DNA of 64,000 nucleotides from positions 1-64,000 of the forward strand of contig JAGFNW010000014.1 in NCBI GenBank assembly GCA_017592665.1. The letters are read 5' to 3'. Numbering within the stretch: position 1 is the first letter of the stretch; each line of letters begins with the position of its first letter. The stretch is from Streptosporangiaceae bacterium NEAU-GS5. GTDB taxonomy: Bacteria > Actinomycetota > Actinomycetes > Streptosporangiales > Streptosporangiaceae. Position numbers and translations under genes: made by a program. Shown here piece by piece: positions 40,563-48,267 of this stretch. The notes beneath the pieces were generated by a model. That model ran no database searches and was not told where the DNA came from. It saw only the letters and a list, made by a program, of their open reading frames with translations.

Positions 40563-42406
40563 TCGGCTTTTGGCAGTGCGGCGAGGCGGGGGCCTTCGGC
40601 TTCTGGCAGTACGGCGAGACGGGGGCCTTCGGCCTTTCGCAGTGCGGCGAGGCGGGGGTCTTCGGCCTTTCGCAGTGCGGCGAGGCGGGGGTCTTCGGCC
40701 TTTCGCAGTGCGGCGAGGCGGCGGTGGACCACGGCGAGCCGCCGGTCGATCTCAGGCAGCAGGCAGGGGTCGAGGCGGCCACGGTGGCGGCGGACCCGGT
40801 CGTCGGCCTCGTGGGTGGCCCGTTCGACCAGATGGAGCACGTCGGCCCGGCCGGCCGCGTAACCGCCCTCGACGGCCGCCTCGTGTTCGCGTGAGATGAC
40901 GGCGGACAGGGTCGCGCCGTCGCGGTAGAGCAGGTCGCGCATGCCACGGGCGCCCATGGTGAAGGCCAGCGGCCAGACCAGGGTGGTGAAGTCGGCGGCG
41001 TGCAGCGATACGGGCAGCAGCGCGGCCGAACCCGCCGACGAAAGGATCAGCGCGGTGATCGCCGCGGCCCTTGCCCGGGCCGTGAGGTCAGGCAGGTAGA
41101 CCACGGTCAGCGGGCTCATCCAGAGCAGGAAGTGCAGGAACGGCATCCGGGTGAGCCCTCCGGTCATGAGGTTGCCCATGAGCGCGGTCGAGACGATCGC
41201 GTCGAGGCTCCCGTGGACCATGGCGGCCGCGAGGATCCGGGGGTGGGCGGCCGAGCCGTGCCGTACGACCTGGCGGTGAGCCCACAACGCGATGGCGAAG
41301 GCCAGTAGCGCGAGCGCGCCGGTCGCGGCCAGCGGCACCTTGTCCATGTCGGGCCAGGAGTGGGCGAGCGAGCCCACGCCGCCGATGGCGATCACCGGCG
41401 GGCCGAGGTCGAGCGCGGGCCCGCAGGTGCGCGGATCGGCCGGCAGCGTCACCCGATGGCCGCCGATCGAGAGGACCTGCTCGTTGCCGAGGGGCGCGGT
41501 CCGGATGCCGCGCACCGGGACGCGGCCGCTCAGGCCGAGGTCGGACAGTGCCGTGCCGAGGGCGGCCACCTGTCCGGGTGACAGCAGGAGCACGCCGTCG
41601 TCGACGGGTCCGAACTCGACGTCGCGCGACAGGTCGGGGCCGGCCGCGTTGTGCTGTTGCTCCCATTGGAGCAGCGCCGTGCGGAGGTATTCGGCGTGAT
41701 CGCAGGCGTCCTGAGCGAGCCGCATGCGCCAGGCGGTCAGCGGCGAACCGGTCTGGTGTCCGGGCAGCGCCAGCAGGGGCCAGGTCCGGGTCAGCACGTC
41801 GACGATGGTGTCGGCGCCGGCGGCCAGGCTGTGCCGTCCGGCCAGCACGGCCTGGCTGCGCGCGGCCTGCCGTTCGGCCTCGGCCGTACGCAGCCGCAGA
41901 TGGACCCTGCGCTCCAGATAATGCCTGATGACGAGCCCGGACACGAGTCCGAATGACGGCCACAGGAACGGCGCGAGGCTGGGTGGATGGTGCGTGAGAC
42001 GCAGCGCGCCCGCCGTGAGGATGCCGGTCACAAGCGGCACGGCGACGGCGCGCACACCTCGCAGAAGCGCGGCGTCGATGGCGAGTGGCGCCGCGATCAG
42101 GGCGGGCGCGTCCACCTGATAGCCCAGCGCGCACGACCAGATCGCCACGTCGGCGGCGTCGAGCAGCAGGCGGTGACGCAGGGCGAGCCCGCGCTTGATG
42201 GCCCGCAGCATCACCACGTCCCAGGCGCAGGCGAGCACTCCGGCCGCCACCGCTTCGGCGGGCGGCAGCACGCCGGTCGCGCCGAGCATGGTCGCGCAGG
42301 CGATCCGCGCGGCCAGGCGCAGGTTGAAGAAGATCTGGCGCAGCGTGTACGTGGCGGCTTCCGCCGCCACCTCGGTCACCCGCGGAAGGCCGTCCAGAAC
42401 GGTCAC
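40544..42406 (-). CDS. Polytopic membrane protein, degenerate histidine kinase-like partner of a response regulator
   Basis: About 620 residues from GTG 42406, which overlaps the response-regulator stop (GTGA); the longer frame to 42571 is discarded. There are two blocks of membrane helices (about residues 30-150 and 365-510). Each is followed by a helical cytoplasmic segment of similar type (QAVLAGRHSLAAGADTIVDV; AAVEGGYAAGRADVLHLVER), suggesting an internal duplication. A His in the first segment could be a phosphoacceptor, but I see no kinase ATP-binding motifs (N or G boxes). The C-terminus is a tandem repeat (RLAALRKAEDP). It is probably the sensor for the coupled regulator; mechanism unknown. 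Confidence 0.7.
   Translation of the reverse strand: MTVLDGLPRVTEVAAEAATYTLRQIFFNLRLAARIACATMLGATGVLPPAEAVAAGVLACAWDVVMLRAIKRGLALRHRLLLDAADVAIWSCALGYQVDAPALIAAPLAIDAALLRGVRAVAVPLVTGILTAGALRLTHHPPSLAPFLWPSFGLVSGLVIRHYLERRVHLRLRTAEAERQAARSQAVLAGRHSLAAGADTIVDVLTRTWPLLALPGHQTGSPLTAWRMRLAQDACDHAEYLRTALLQWEQQHNAAGPDLSRDVEFGPVDDGVLLLSPGQVAALGTALSDLGLSGRVPVRGIRTAPLGNEQVLSIGGHRVTLPADPRTCGPALDLGPPVIAIGGVGSLAHSWPDMDKVPLAATGALALLAFAIALWAHRQVVRHGSAAHPRILAAAMVHGSLDAIVSTALMGNLMTGGLTRMPFLHFLLWMSPLTVVYLPDLTARARAAAITALILSSAGSAALLPVSLHAADFTTLVWPLAFTMGARGMRDLLYRDGATLSAVISREHEAAVEGGYAAGRADVLHLVERATHEADDRVRRHRGRLDPCLLPEIDRRLAVVHRRLAALRKAEDPRLAALRKAEDPRLAALRKAEGPRLAVLPEAEGPRLAALPKAEDPRLS
40560..40720 (-). repeat. 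33-bp tandem repeat at the end of the sensor-like gene
   Basis: About five copies of a 33-base unit of the form CGAGGCGGGGGTCTTCGGCC, plus TTTCGCAGTGCGG on the plus strand, encode the 11-residue unit LAALRKAEDPR. The first unit overlaps the rbpA terminator stem, so copies of a terminator-like half-arm are repeated. Confidence 0.85.
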
Positions 42407-43131
42407 CGTTGCGGAGGGGCCGGCCGGTTCTTGACGCGGGTGGCCCAGACCAGAAAGCGGGTGATCTGTGGAAGCGACGGCAGCGCCTGCTCCCGATCGG
42501 GCACGCGTCCGTCGCCGGTCATCGGGGTCAGCCTGGCCTGCCGGTTGAAGTCGCGGCGCAGCCGCTCCCACGTGCGCGAGCGCGGGTCGCGCCGGTCGGC
42601 CAGCCGTTCAGGCAGGCCCTCGGCGAGGGCGTAGGCGACGGCGGCGTTGACCCGGCTGTGCCGGCACACCCCGTGTTTGATCTCCTCACACGGGTCTTCG
42701 GTGTCGGGGACCGGACGGCCATCCGGATCGAGTACGGCCGCGCGGAGCGCCGCGGCGTCGGCCAGCTCGCCCCGGTGGTAGAAGTAGTCGGCGCCGGCCT
42801 CGCGCATGCGCCGCCGTACGGCGCCGTCGAAGAAGTGACCGGTGAGGACCATCACGGTCGGCTCCTTCTGGCCGCGGAGGCGGCGGATGAGATCGACTAC
42901 GGCGACCCCGGGGAAGTGGTCGTCGCCGCACCGGTCGTCGGCGGCGTCGACGAGCGCCAGATCGGCCTCGTCCCAGCGGGACTCCCAGCGCATGGCCTCT
43001 GTGTGGTGCAAAGAACCGACTACCGACACTCCGGGCGTGGCGGCGAGAATGGCCGCCATGCCGAGCCGGCTGATGTCGTCGTCATCGACGATCACGATCC
43101 GCTTGCACGTTCCGCCTGATTCCACGGGCAC
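42403..43131 (-). CDS. Response regulator with atypical C-terminal domain
   Basis: 242 residues from GTG 43131 (GGAG seven bases upstream; an earlier GTG at 43158 is possible). Receiver domain: RIVIVDDDDISRLGMAAILA with the acidic pocket, phosphoacceptor probably D62, T97 and a lysine-poor end (FDGAVRRRMREAGADYFYHR). The C-terminal ~100 residues (LADRRDPRSRTWERLRRDFN) are helical and basic but not a recognisable LuxR or OmpR domain. It is coupled to the sensor-like gene and transcribed away from the LuxR gene and peptide cluster. Confidence 0.82.
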   Translation of the reverse strand: MPVESGGTCKRIVIVDDDDISRLGMAAILAATPGVSVVGSLHHTEAMRWESRWDEADLALVDAADDRCGDDHFPGVAVVDLIRRLRGQKEPTVMVLTGHFFDGAVRRRMREAGADYFYHRGELADAAALRAAVLDPDGRPVPDTEDPCEEIKHGVCRHSRVNAAVAYALAEGLPERLADRRDPRSRTWERLRRDFNRQARLTPMTGDGRVPDREQALPSLPQITRFLVWATRVKNRPAPPQR

Positions 43132-43316
43132 CCCCCAGCTCCGCCGTGAAAGTTCCACGCCCCGCGCTTCGTCGCCAGCGAGAACGGACTGGTCAGGCCG
43201 TCGGCCGGACCACCTCGCGTCGACCGTTCTCGGGCGGTGCGTAATCGATGATGCTCAACGAGTACGGAGGTGTGAATGGTCCGTAGGTAGAAGGCGCGTA
43301 CGACGTGTGGAGGAAC

Positions 43317-44117
43317 ATGCTGGACAACATGGATCCACGTGAGGTTCTCACGCCCGCCGACTACGACCGCGCGTGGCGGGTGATCGAGGATTGCAGCGCG
43401 GCGCGGTCGCTCCCGGAGTTCCGGGAGATCCTGATGGAGTCGCTGGCGCGGTATGAGATCGCGCCGCTGCTCGAGGCCGTCCAGCGCAACTACGCCGACG
43501 GAGCGGCGAGCCGAGGCCGGAATGCGCTGCCGCGCGGGCCAGTCAGTGAGCGCGACCAGGAGTACGGAGCGGCTGGCCGGGGCCGGGACGCAAAACCACG
43601 CAGGCCGTCCGGTGAGCGCGATCAGCAGTACGGAGCGGTGGGCCGGGGCCGGGGAGGTGGCGGCGAGGGCCAGCGGGACGCCATGCCGCGCGGGCCAGTC
43701 AGTGAGCGCGACCAAGGGCGCGACCAAGGGCACGGCCACGAGCAGGGCCAAGAGCACGGCCACGAGGACGGCCAAGTGCGCGACCTAGAGCACGGCCCGC
43801 GCCGGTCCTGGCCGCCCAAGGCGTACCAGGCCAGGGACATCGCGCTGTACGGCCTGATGTCGCCGGTCATCAGCAACATGATGGACCGTTGCGCGGCGGC
43901 CGCCCCCGAGCCATCGTGGCTCGCGGCACTGGGCCCGCGGCAGGCCGAGGCGGCCCGGCTTTTGGCCGAAGGCCTGTCGAACGAGGACATCGCGCGGCGG
44001 ATGCACGTCGGTGTTCCGACCGTGAAGAAATATGTGACCACGATCCTGCGCGCCAGCGGCTGCCGTTCGAGAGCCGAAGTGGCCGCTCGCTGGACCCGCT
44101 GGCGTTGGACCCGCTGA
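43317..44117 (+). CDS. LuxR-type HTH regulator with low-complexity linker
   Basis: 266 residues from ATG 43317, with GGAGG upstream. The N-terminal ~65 residues are helical (LTPADYDRAWRVIEDCSAAR). The middle (about 65-165) is repetitive R/G/D/Q/H sequence (RGPVSERDQ repeats; GHGHEQGQEHGHEDG). The C-terminal ~65 residues are a LuxR/FixJ helix-turn-helix: LGPRQAEAARLLAEGLSNED, then IARRMHVGVPTVKKYVTTIL. No receiver domain is present. It lies 0.5 kb upstream of, and in the same direction as, the Cys-rich peptide genes, so it is a candidate regulator of them. Confidence 0.8.
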   Translation: MLDNMDPREVLTPADYDRAWRVIEDCSAARSLPEFREILMESLARYEIAPLLEAVQRNYADGAASRGRNALPRGPVSERDQEYGAAGRGRDAKPRRPSGERDQQYGAVGRGRGGGGEGQRDAMPRGPVSERDQGRDQGHGHEQGQEHGHEDGQVRDLEHGPRRSWPPKAYQARDIALYGLMSPVISNMMDRCAAAAPEPSWLAALGPRQAEAARLLAEGLSNEDIARRMHVGVPTVKKYVTTILRASGCRSRAEVAARWTRWRWTR

Positions 44118-44625
44118 CGTTGGACGTTGAACCCGCTGACGCTGGGGCGCTGACCGTGGGGGCCGCTGTTCGACTATGTGCCGACGTCACCGCGAACGCG
44201 CAGATTTTGCGCGCTGGACAGAGGGTGCAGGCCACTTAGCGGGGCCATCCACCCCATTCCGGCTACGCGTTGAAGGGGCCGCCCGACCCGGCCTCCACCT
44301 GCTCGGCCACGCGCGCCCGTCGGCCACGGCTGTGAAAGCCCGCGGCTGTGAAAGCCGCGGCTGAGAAAGCCCGCGGCTGTGAAAAGCGCGCGGCTGTGAA
44401 GAGCCGGAACCGTTGCCCTCGGCAGGTATCGCCGGGCTGAGGTGCAGGCGCGGTCGGTGACGGGCAACGGACACCTGTCCGCGCGGTGGTAGGCGCTGGA
44501 TTCTCAACCGGTCCGCGCGGGCCCGCCAGCGTACGGCCTCCTTTGGTGTGATCCGCAGGACGAGATCGCGCACCCGCCTCCCGCATCGTGGCCGCACGCC
44601 ACGACTCGCGGAGGGAGGTGGATCC
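44118..44625. other. Non-coding region upstream of the Cys-rich peptide cluster
   Basis: About 500 bases with no supportable gene. It should contain the promoter of the peptide operon, but no convincing -35/-10 pair is seen. It includes a repeat tract at 44326-44405. Open frames on the minus strand here are shadows. Confidence 0.5.
44326..44405 (+). repeat. Short tandem repeat, GCGGCTGTGAAAGCC units
   Basis: Five imperfect copies of a 16-17-base unit GCGGCTGTGAAAGCC lie in the upstream region of the peptide operon. They could be a regulator-binding array or simply slippage products. Confidence 0.7.
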
Positions 44626-44814
44626 ATGAAGAAGCTCATCGCGTTCGTGTCGCGGCTCGCCCCGCGCGTGGACGCCCAGGCGTGCGGCGAGTACCAATGC
44701 CGGTTGTCCAACTGCCAGTACACCGGCAGCTCGTACTGCCCCTACGTGTGTGTGCAGACCTGCTGCGTGACCTGCACCAACTACTGCTCGACCAGCAGCG
44801 TCTGCACCGGCTGA
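44626..44814 (+). CDS. Cys-rich precursor-like peptide 1 (10 Cys)
   Basis: 62 residues from ATG 44626, with a very strong site GGAGGGAGGTGG. The N-terminal ~19 residues MKKLIAFVSRLAPRVDAQA form a short amphipathic leader ending in AQA, a signal-peptidase-like site. The remaining ~43 residues hold all ten cysteines (positions 20, 25, 30, 38, 42, 46, 47, 50, 54, 60) with many Tyr, Ser and Thr and few charges. An even Cys count and a redox gene next door suggest five disulfides. It is the first gene of the cluster; a strong hairpin follows. It does not match any peptide family I can name. Confidence 0.8.
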   Translation: MKKLIAFVSRLAPRVDAQACGEYQCRLSNCQYTGSSYCPYVCVQTCCVTCTNYCSTSSVCTG

Positions 44815-44835
44815 GCGCGCTCCATAGCCCGCCGG

Positions 44836-44867
44836 GGTGCGCGTTCCGAAAGCGGGAATCGCGCACC
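44836..44867 (+). terminator. Strong stem-loop after peptide 1 gene
   Basis: GGTGCGCG-TTCC and GGAA-T-CGCGCACC form a 12-pair stem with a single T bulge. It starts 22 bases after the peptide 1 stop and ends before the thioredoxin gene. There is no T-run, so it may attenuate rather than fully stop transcription, or protect the peptide mRNA 3' end. Confidence 0.7.
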
Positions 44868-44877
44868 GCGGCGGCGC

Positions 44878-45522
44878 ATGCTCCCCGCCATGAACCTCCT
44901 TCTGTGGACCGTCACTGTCTTGAACACCCTGATCGCGCTGGCGGCACTCGGTCTGATGCTCGTGGTCTCCCGCAGGTATCGCGAGATCCACGCCATGGTG
45001 TCCGGCGGTGGCACCCGGCTGCCCCTGCCGGGTTCCGGGGTGCCGGACTTCGCTGTGACGACGACCGATGGTCATGACCTCGACCAGGACGACCTGGCCG
45101 GGCCGGATCGGCTGATCGCGTTCCTGCTGTCCGGGTGCGAACCATGCGCGGCCCAGCTGCCCGGTCTGCGGCGGGCCTTCGCCGCGCTGCCGGACGACGG
45201 GCTTCGCCCGCTGGTCGTGGTGTCCGGTGAGAATGCCGAGCCGTACGCGGCCGAGCTCGGACCGTACGCCTATGTGGTGGAGGGTGAGCAGGCGCGGCAG
45301 GTCGCCGAGGCCTTCGGCGTGACCGCGTTCCCGACGCTGGTGGAGACGGGTGGCGGCGCCGTCCACAAGGTCGGAGGCACAGTCGCCGAGATCGGCCTGG
45401 ACACCCTGCGCGGAACTGGCGCCTTGGCTGGTCCGGGCGCCTCGTCCGGCACGGGCACCGGGACCGGGTTGGGTACGGCGGCTGGGCTGGACGCGGCGAA
45501 CGGGCTGGGTGCCGCCCGGTGA
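44878..45522 (+). CDS. Membrane-anchored TlpA/MauD-like thioredoxin-fold protein
   Basis: 214 residues; ATG 44878 or 44890, neither with a good ribosome site. One N-terminal membrane helix (about 6-31) is followed by a thioredoxin-like domain. The active-site motif is CEPC (87-90) in LLSGCEPCAAQLPGLRRAF, and the cis-proline segment is FGVTAFPTLV (P152). The predicted domain is extracytoplasmic. The C-terminus is a Gly/Thr/Ala tail with no clear fold. It probably oxidises or shuffles disulfides in the peptides. It overlaps the ABC gene by four bases (GTGA). Confidence 0.85.
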   Translation: MLPAMNLLLWTVTVLNTLIALAALGLMLVVSRRYREIHAMVSGGGTRLPLPGSGVPDFAVTTTDGHDLDQDDLAGPDRLIAFLLSGCEPCAAQLPGLRRAFAALPDDGLRPLVVVSGENAEPYAAELGPYAYVVEGEQARQVAEAFGVTAFPTLVETGGGAVHKVGGTVAEIGLDTLRGTGALAGPGASSGTGTGTGLGTAAGLDAANGLGAAR

Positions 45523-47552
45523 GTGAGGCCGGGGGAGGCGCAGAAGAAGCGCTGGGGGCGGGGAGTGTGCTGGGGGCTGGGGATATGTCGGGGGCGGGGA
45601 GTGTGCTGGGGGCTGGGGATGTGTCGGGGGCGGGGAGTGTGCTGGGGGCTGGGGAAGCGCTGGAGGGTGGGGTTCGGGGGGTGGCGGGGTTGTGGGGGAA
45701 GGTAGTGCGGCTGAGCTGGGTGGGGGCGCCGGGGCCGTTGGTGGCCATGGTCGGGCTGACCGCGGTCGAGGGGCTGTTGCCGCCGCTGGCCGCGTGGCTG
45801 ACGAAGCTGCTGATCGACGAACTGGCCGGGGGAGCGGGCGCGTCCGCATCGCGGGTGGCCGCGCTGGCGGTCGGGGTGGCGGCGGCCGGGCTGCTCACCG
45901 GGCTCCACCGGAGCGTCGCCCACTACGCGTCCGGGTTGTTCTCGCGTGCGCTCCGGCTGCTGACCACGGATCGCCTCTACCAGCGGGTCAACGCGTACGT
46001 CGGGGTGGCCAGGCTGGAGGATCCGGCTTTCCTCGACCGGCTGAGGTTGGCCGGTCAGGCGGGCGCACAGGCGCCCGGACAGTTGACCGCCGCCGGGCTG
46101 GCCCTGTTCAAGGGTGTGCTGCAGGTCGGCGGCTACGGCGCCGCGCTGATCGCGGTGTGGCCGCCGAGCGTGCTGATCGTACTGGTGGCCGCCGTGCCGA
46201 CGACCGTGCTGCAGATCGCGGTCAGCCGGCGGCAGTCGCGGTTGCTGGCCTCGCTTGCCCCGTCGCAGCGTCACCAACTGGCGCTGCAGACGCTCATGAC
46301 GGACGTGCGGGCGGCCAAGGAGATCCGCCTGTTCGGGTTCGGCGGGTTCCTCGGTGAGCGGATGCTGGCCGACGTGCGGGACGGCAACGCCGCCGAGGCG
46401 GCGTTCGAGCGTGGCCTGCTGCGCATCGAGGTCGTGCTCGAGCTGGTCAGCGGCGCGGTCATGGTGGCCGGTACGGCCGCGGCGGCCTATCAGGCGATAC
46501 GCGGCTCGATCACCGTAGGCGACGTGTCGGTGTTCCTGGCCGCCCTGGCGGGCGTGCACGGCTCGATCAGTTCGATCACCGGTGGCTGCGCGGGCGTCTA
46601 TCAGGCGCTGCTGCTGTTCGGCAGTTACCACGACATCGTGGACACGCCCTCCGAACGGTCCGTGGCCGTACACGATCGGGTGGGGCGGCTGCGCACGGGC
46701 GTGGAGTTCCGTGACGTGTGGTTCCGCTACCGGGACGACACGCCGTGGGTGCTGCGCGGCGTGACCCTGACGATCCCGGCGGGCCGATCCATCGGGCTGG
46801 TCGGGGTGAACGGCGCCGGCAAGAGCACGCTGGTGAAGCTGTTGTGCAGGATGTACGACCCGCAGCGCGGCCAGATCCTCTGGGACGGCACGGACATCCG
46901 CGACATCGACCCCGACGCGCTGCGCCGGCGGATCACCGCGGTCTTTCAGGACTTCATGACCTACGACCTGACGGCCAAAGAGAACATCGCCCTCGGCGAA
47001 CTGGCTCAGCTCGGCGACCTGTCCGCCGTGCGGACCGCCGCCCGGGCCGCCGACGTGGACGACGAGCTGGCCGGTCTTCCCCGCGGCTACGACACGCTGC
47101 TCAGCCGGGTCTTCGCCGGAGCGGCCGACGACGACGTCGGACAGCTGTCCGGCGGCCAGTGGCAGCGGGTCGCGCTCGCCCGGGCATTCCTGCGTTCGGA
47201 CGCCGATCTGCTGGTCCTCGACGAGCCGTCCGCCGGACTGGACGCCGAAGCAGAGCATGCCCTCCACCGGCGCCTGGCGGGCCTGCGCAGCGGGCGTGCT
47301 GGACTGCTGATCTCGCATCGCCTGGCCGCGCTGCGCGACGCCGACGAGATCGTCGTGCTGGCTGGCGGACAGGTGTCCGAACGCGGCACGCATGCCGCCC
47401 TGATCGGAGCCGGCGGCCACTACGCCCGGCTCTTCGCGTTGCAGGCCAGCGGCTACGTCACCGGTGACCTCACCGGCGCCGCTGTCGTCACCGCTGAGGT
47501 CGCCTGCGACCCCGGGGTCCCATCCATCGTCGAGACCGCCGAGAGGAGGTGA
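45519..47552 (+). CDS. ABC exporter, fused membrane and ATPase domains
   Basis: 677 residues from GTG 45519. Residues 14-45 are a Gly-rich tandem repeat. The six-helix exporter domain covers about 70-365. The ATPase has Walker A GVNGAGKS (429-436), signature LSGGQ (543-547), Walker B LLVLDEP (564-570) and switch His H600. There is no N-terminal C39 peptidase domain, so leader removal must come from another enzyme, plausibly the S26 proteases downstream. The final ~40 residues after the ATPase are poorly conserved in type. It sits between the two peptide genes and is the likely peptide exporter. Confidence 0.9.
   Translation: MSEAGGGAEEALGAGSVLGAGDMSGAGSVLGAGDVSGAGSVLGAGEALEGGVRGVAGLWGKVVRLSWVGAPGPLVAMVGLTAVEGLLPPLAAWLTKLLIDELAGGAGASASRVAALAVGVAAAGLLTGLHRSVAHYASGLFSRALRLLTTDRLYQRVNAYVGVARLEDPAFLDRLRLAGQAGAQAPGQLTAAGLALFKGVLQVGGYGAALIAVWPPSVLIVLVAAVPTTVLQIAVSRRQSRLLASLAPSQRHQLALQTLMTDVRAAKEIRLFGFGGFLGERMLADVRDGNAAEAAFERGLLRIEVVLELVSGAVMVAGTAAAAYQAIRGSITVGDVSVFLAALAGVHGSISSITGGCAGVYQALLLFGSYHDIVDTPSERSVAVHDRVGRLRTGVEFRDVWFRYRDDTPWVLRGVTLTIPAGRSIGLVGVNGAGKSTLVKLLCRMYDPQRGQILWDGTDIRDIDPDALRRRITAVFQDFMTYDLTAKENIALGELAQLGDLSAVRTAARAADVDDELAGLPRGYDTLLSRVFAGAADDDVGQLSGGQWQRVALARAFLRSDADLLVLDEPSAGLDAEAEHALHRRLAGLRSGRAGLLISHRLAALRDADEIVVLAGGQVSERGTHAALIGAGGHYARLFALQASGYVTGDLTGAAVVTAEVACDPGVPSIVETAERR
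45558..45655 (+). repeat. 36-bp tandem repeat at the ABC exporter N-terminus
   Basis: Nearly three copies of a 36-base unit starting GCGGGGAGTGTGCTGGGGGC encode the 12-residue unit GAGSVLGAGD(M/V)S, directly before the first membrane helix. Confidence 0.88.
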
Positions 47553-47558
47553 ACAGAC

Positions 47559-47768
47559 ATGAAGCAGATCCTTTCCCTGATCGGAAGGCTGGTGCCGAGG
47601 CTGGAGGCTCGAGCGGGCTGTGTTTGCGGCGCTTTCTGCGTCTCCTACAGCGGCTGCTCGTCCGACGCCGGCTGCCCGGGCGCCCATTTCCGGTGCACGC
47701 AGCGGTGCCAGGGGGTGCCCTGCACCACCAACTGGAGTTGTTCCAACGGGTCCTTCTGCCTGACCTGA
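47559..47768 (+). CDS. Cys-rich precursor-like peptide 2 (10 Cys)
   Basis: 69 residues from ATG 47559, with GAGAGGAGGTGAA upstream, six bases after the ABC gene. The leader MKQILSLIGRLVPRLEARA matches peptide 1 position by position (K2, R10, L11, P13, R14, acidic 16, A17, A19) and ends in ARA. The core has ten cysteines (21, 23, 27, 33, 39, 46, 50, 55, 61, 67), with spacing different from peptide 1. It ends SNGSFCLT. Five disulfides are plausible. A perfect hairpin follows. Confidence 0.8.
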   Translation: MKQILSLIGRLVPRLEARAGCVCGAFCVSYSGCSSDAGCPGAHFRCTQRCQGVPCTTNWSCSNGSFCLT

Positions 47769-47782
47769 CCTAGGCAGACGCC

Positions 47783-47814
47783 GGGCGCGTCCCCGTTCGT
47801 CAGGGGACGCGCCC
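47783..47814 (+). terminator. Perfect 12-bp stem-loop after peptide 2 gene
   Basis: GGGCGCGTCCCC (47783-47794) and GGGGACGCGCCC (47803-47814) pair perfectly around an 8-base loop. It is 14 bases after the peptide 2 stop and 27 before the S26 protease start. No T-run is present. Confidence 0.8.
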
Positions 47815-47841
47815 ATCCCATCACCGATCAAGGAGTCTTTC

Positions 47842-48267
47842 GTGTTCGTGTGGCTGATCGCGGCCGCCGCCGGCCTGATTGGGCTGACCGTGGTGCTCGT
47901 CCGGCGCGGCGTGGCGCTGGTCACGATTTCGGGGTCCAGCATGACGCCCACCTACGCCGACGGCGACCGGGTCGTCATGGTCCGCTCGCGGCGGCTGCGC
48001 CGGGGTGGGGTCATCGTGTTCCGGATGCCGCCACCGTCAAAGGCACTTCCTCGCGGCGGAGCGCTGGTGATCAAACGGGTGGCCGCGTTGCCCGGCGACG
48101 AGGTTCCGGCCAGTGTGTGGGACGCATCGGGCGCTGGTCCCGGCGACCGGGTGCCACCCGGCCACTTCGTGGTCTTCGGCGATGCTCCGGTCGGTCCCGA
48201 CTCCCGGATCTGGGGGCTGCTGCCGGCCCATGCGGTCGAAGGCGTGGTCGTCGGGGTCCGCCGATGA
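47842..48267 (+). CDS. S26 signal peptidase-like protease 1
   Basis: 141 residues from GTG 47842 with AAGGAGT upstream. One N-terminal membrane helix (about 3-20) precedes the signal peptidase I fold: SGSSMTPTYADGD with catalytic Ser33, LVIKRVAALPGDE with catalytic Lys near 78, and FGDAPVGPDSRIWG. It is shorter than housekeeping signal peptidase I. The peptide leaders end in AxA, the preferred site of this family, so it probably trims the precursors. It overlaps the MauE-like gene by four bases. Confidence 0.88.
   Translation: MFVWLIAAAAGLIGLTVVLVRRGVALVTISGSSMTPTYADGDRVVMVRSRRLRRGGVIVFRMPPPSKALPRGGALVIKRVAALPGDEVPASVWDASGAGPGDRVPPGHFVVFGDAPVGPDSRIWGLLPAHAVEGVVVGVRR

Noticed and set aside
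44263-45849. Minus-strand open frame of 528 codons over the first peptide and thioredoxin genes
   Set aside because: No recognisable fold. The plus strand carries a strong ribosome site, a leader motif and CEPC, so the antisense frame is spurious.
44626-47768. Assignment of the two peptides to lanthipeptide, sactipeptide or lasso families
   Set aside because: No lanthionine synthetase, radical SAM or lasso cyclase gene is present in the window. The redox pair and the even Cys counts fit disulfides better.
45270-47951. Minus-strand open frame of 893 codons opposite the ABC exporter
   Set aside because: It reads as R/H/P/Q-rich sequence with no motif, while the plus strand has complete ABC motifs. 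A classic high-GC antisense shadow.
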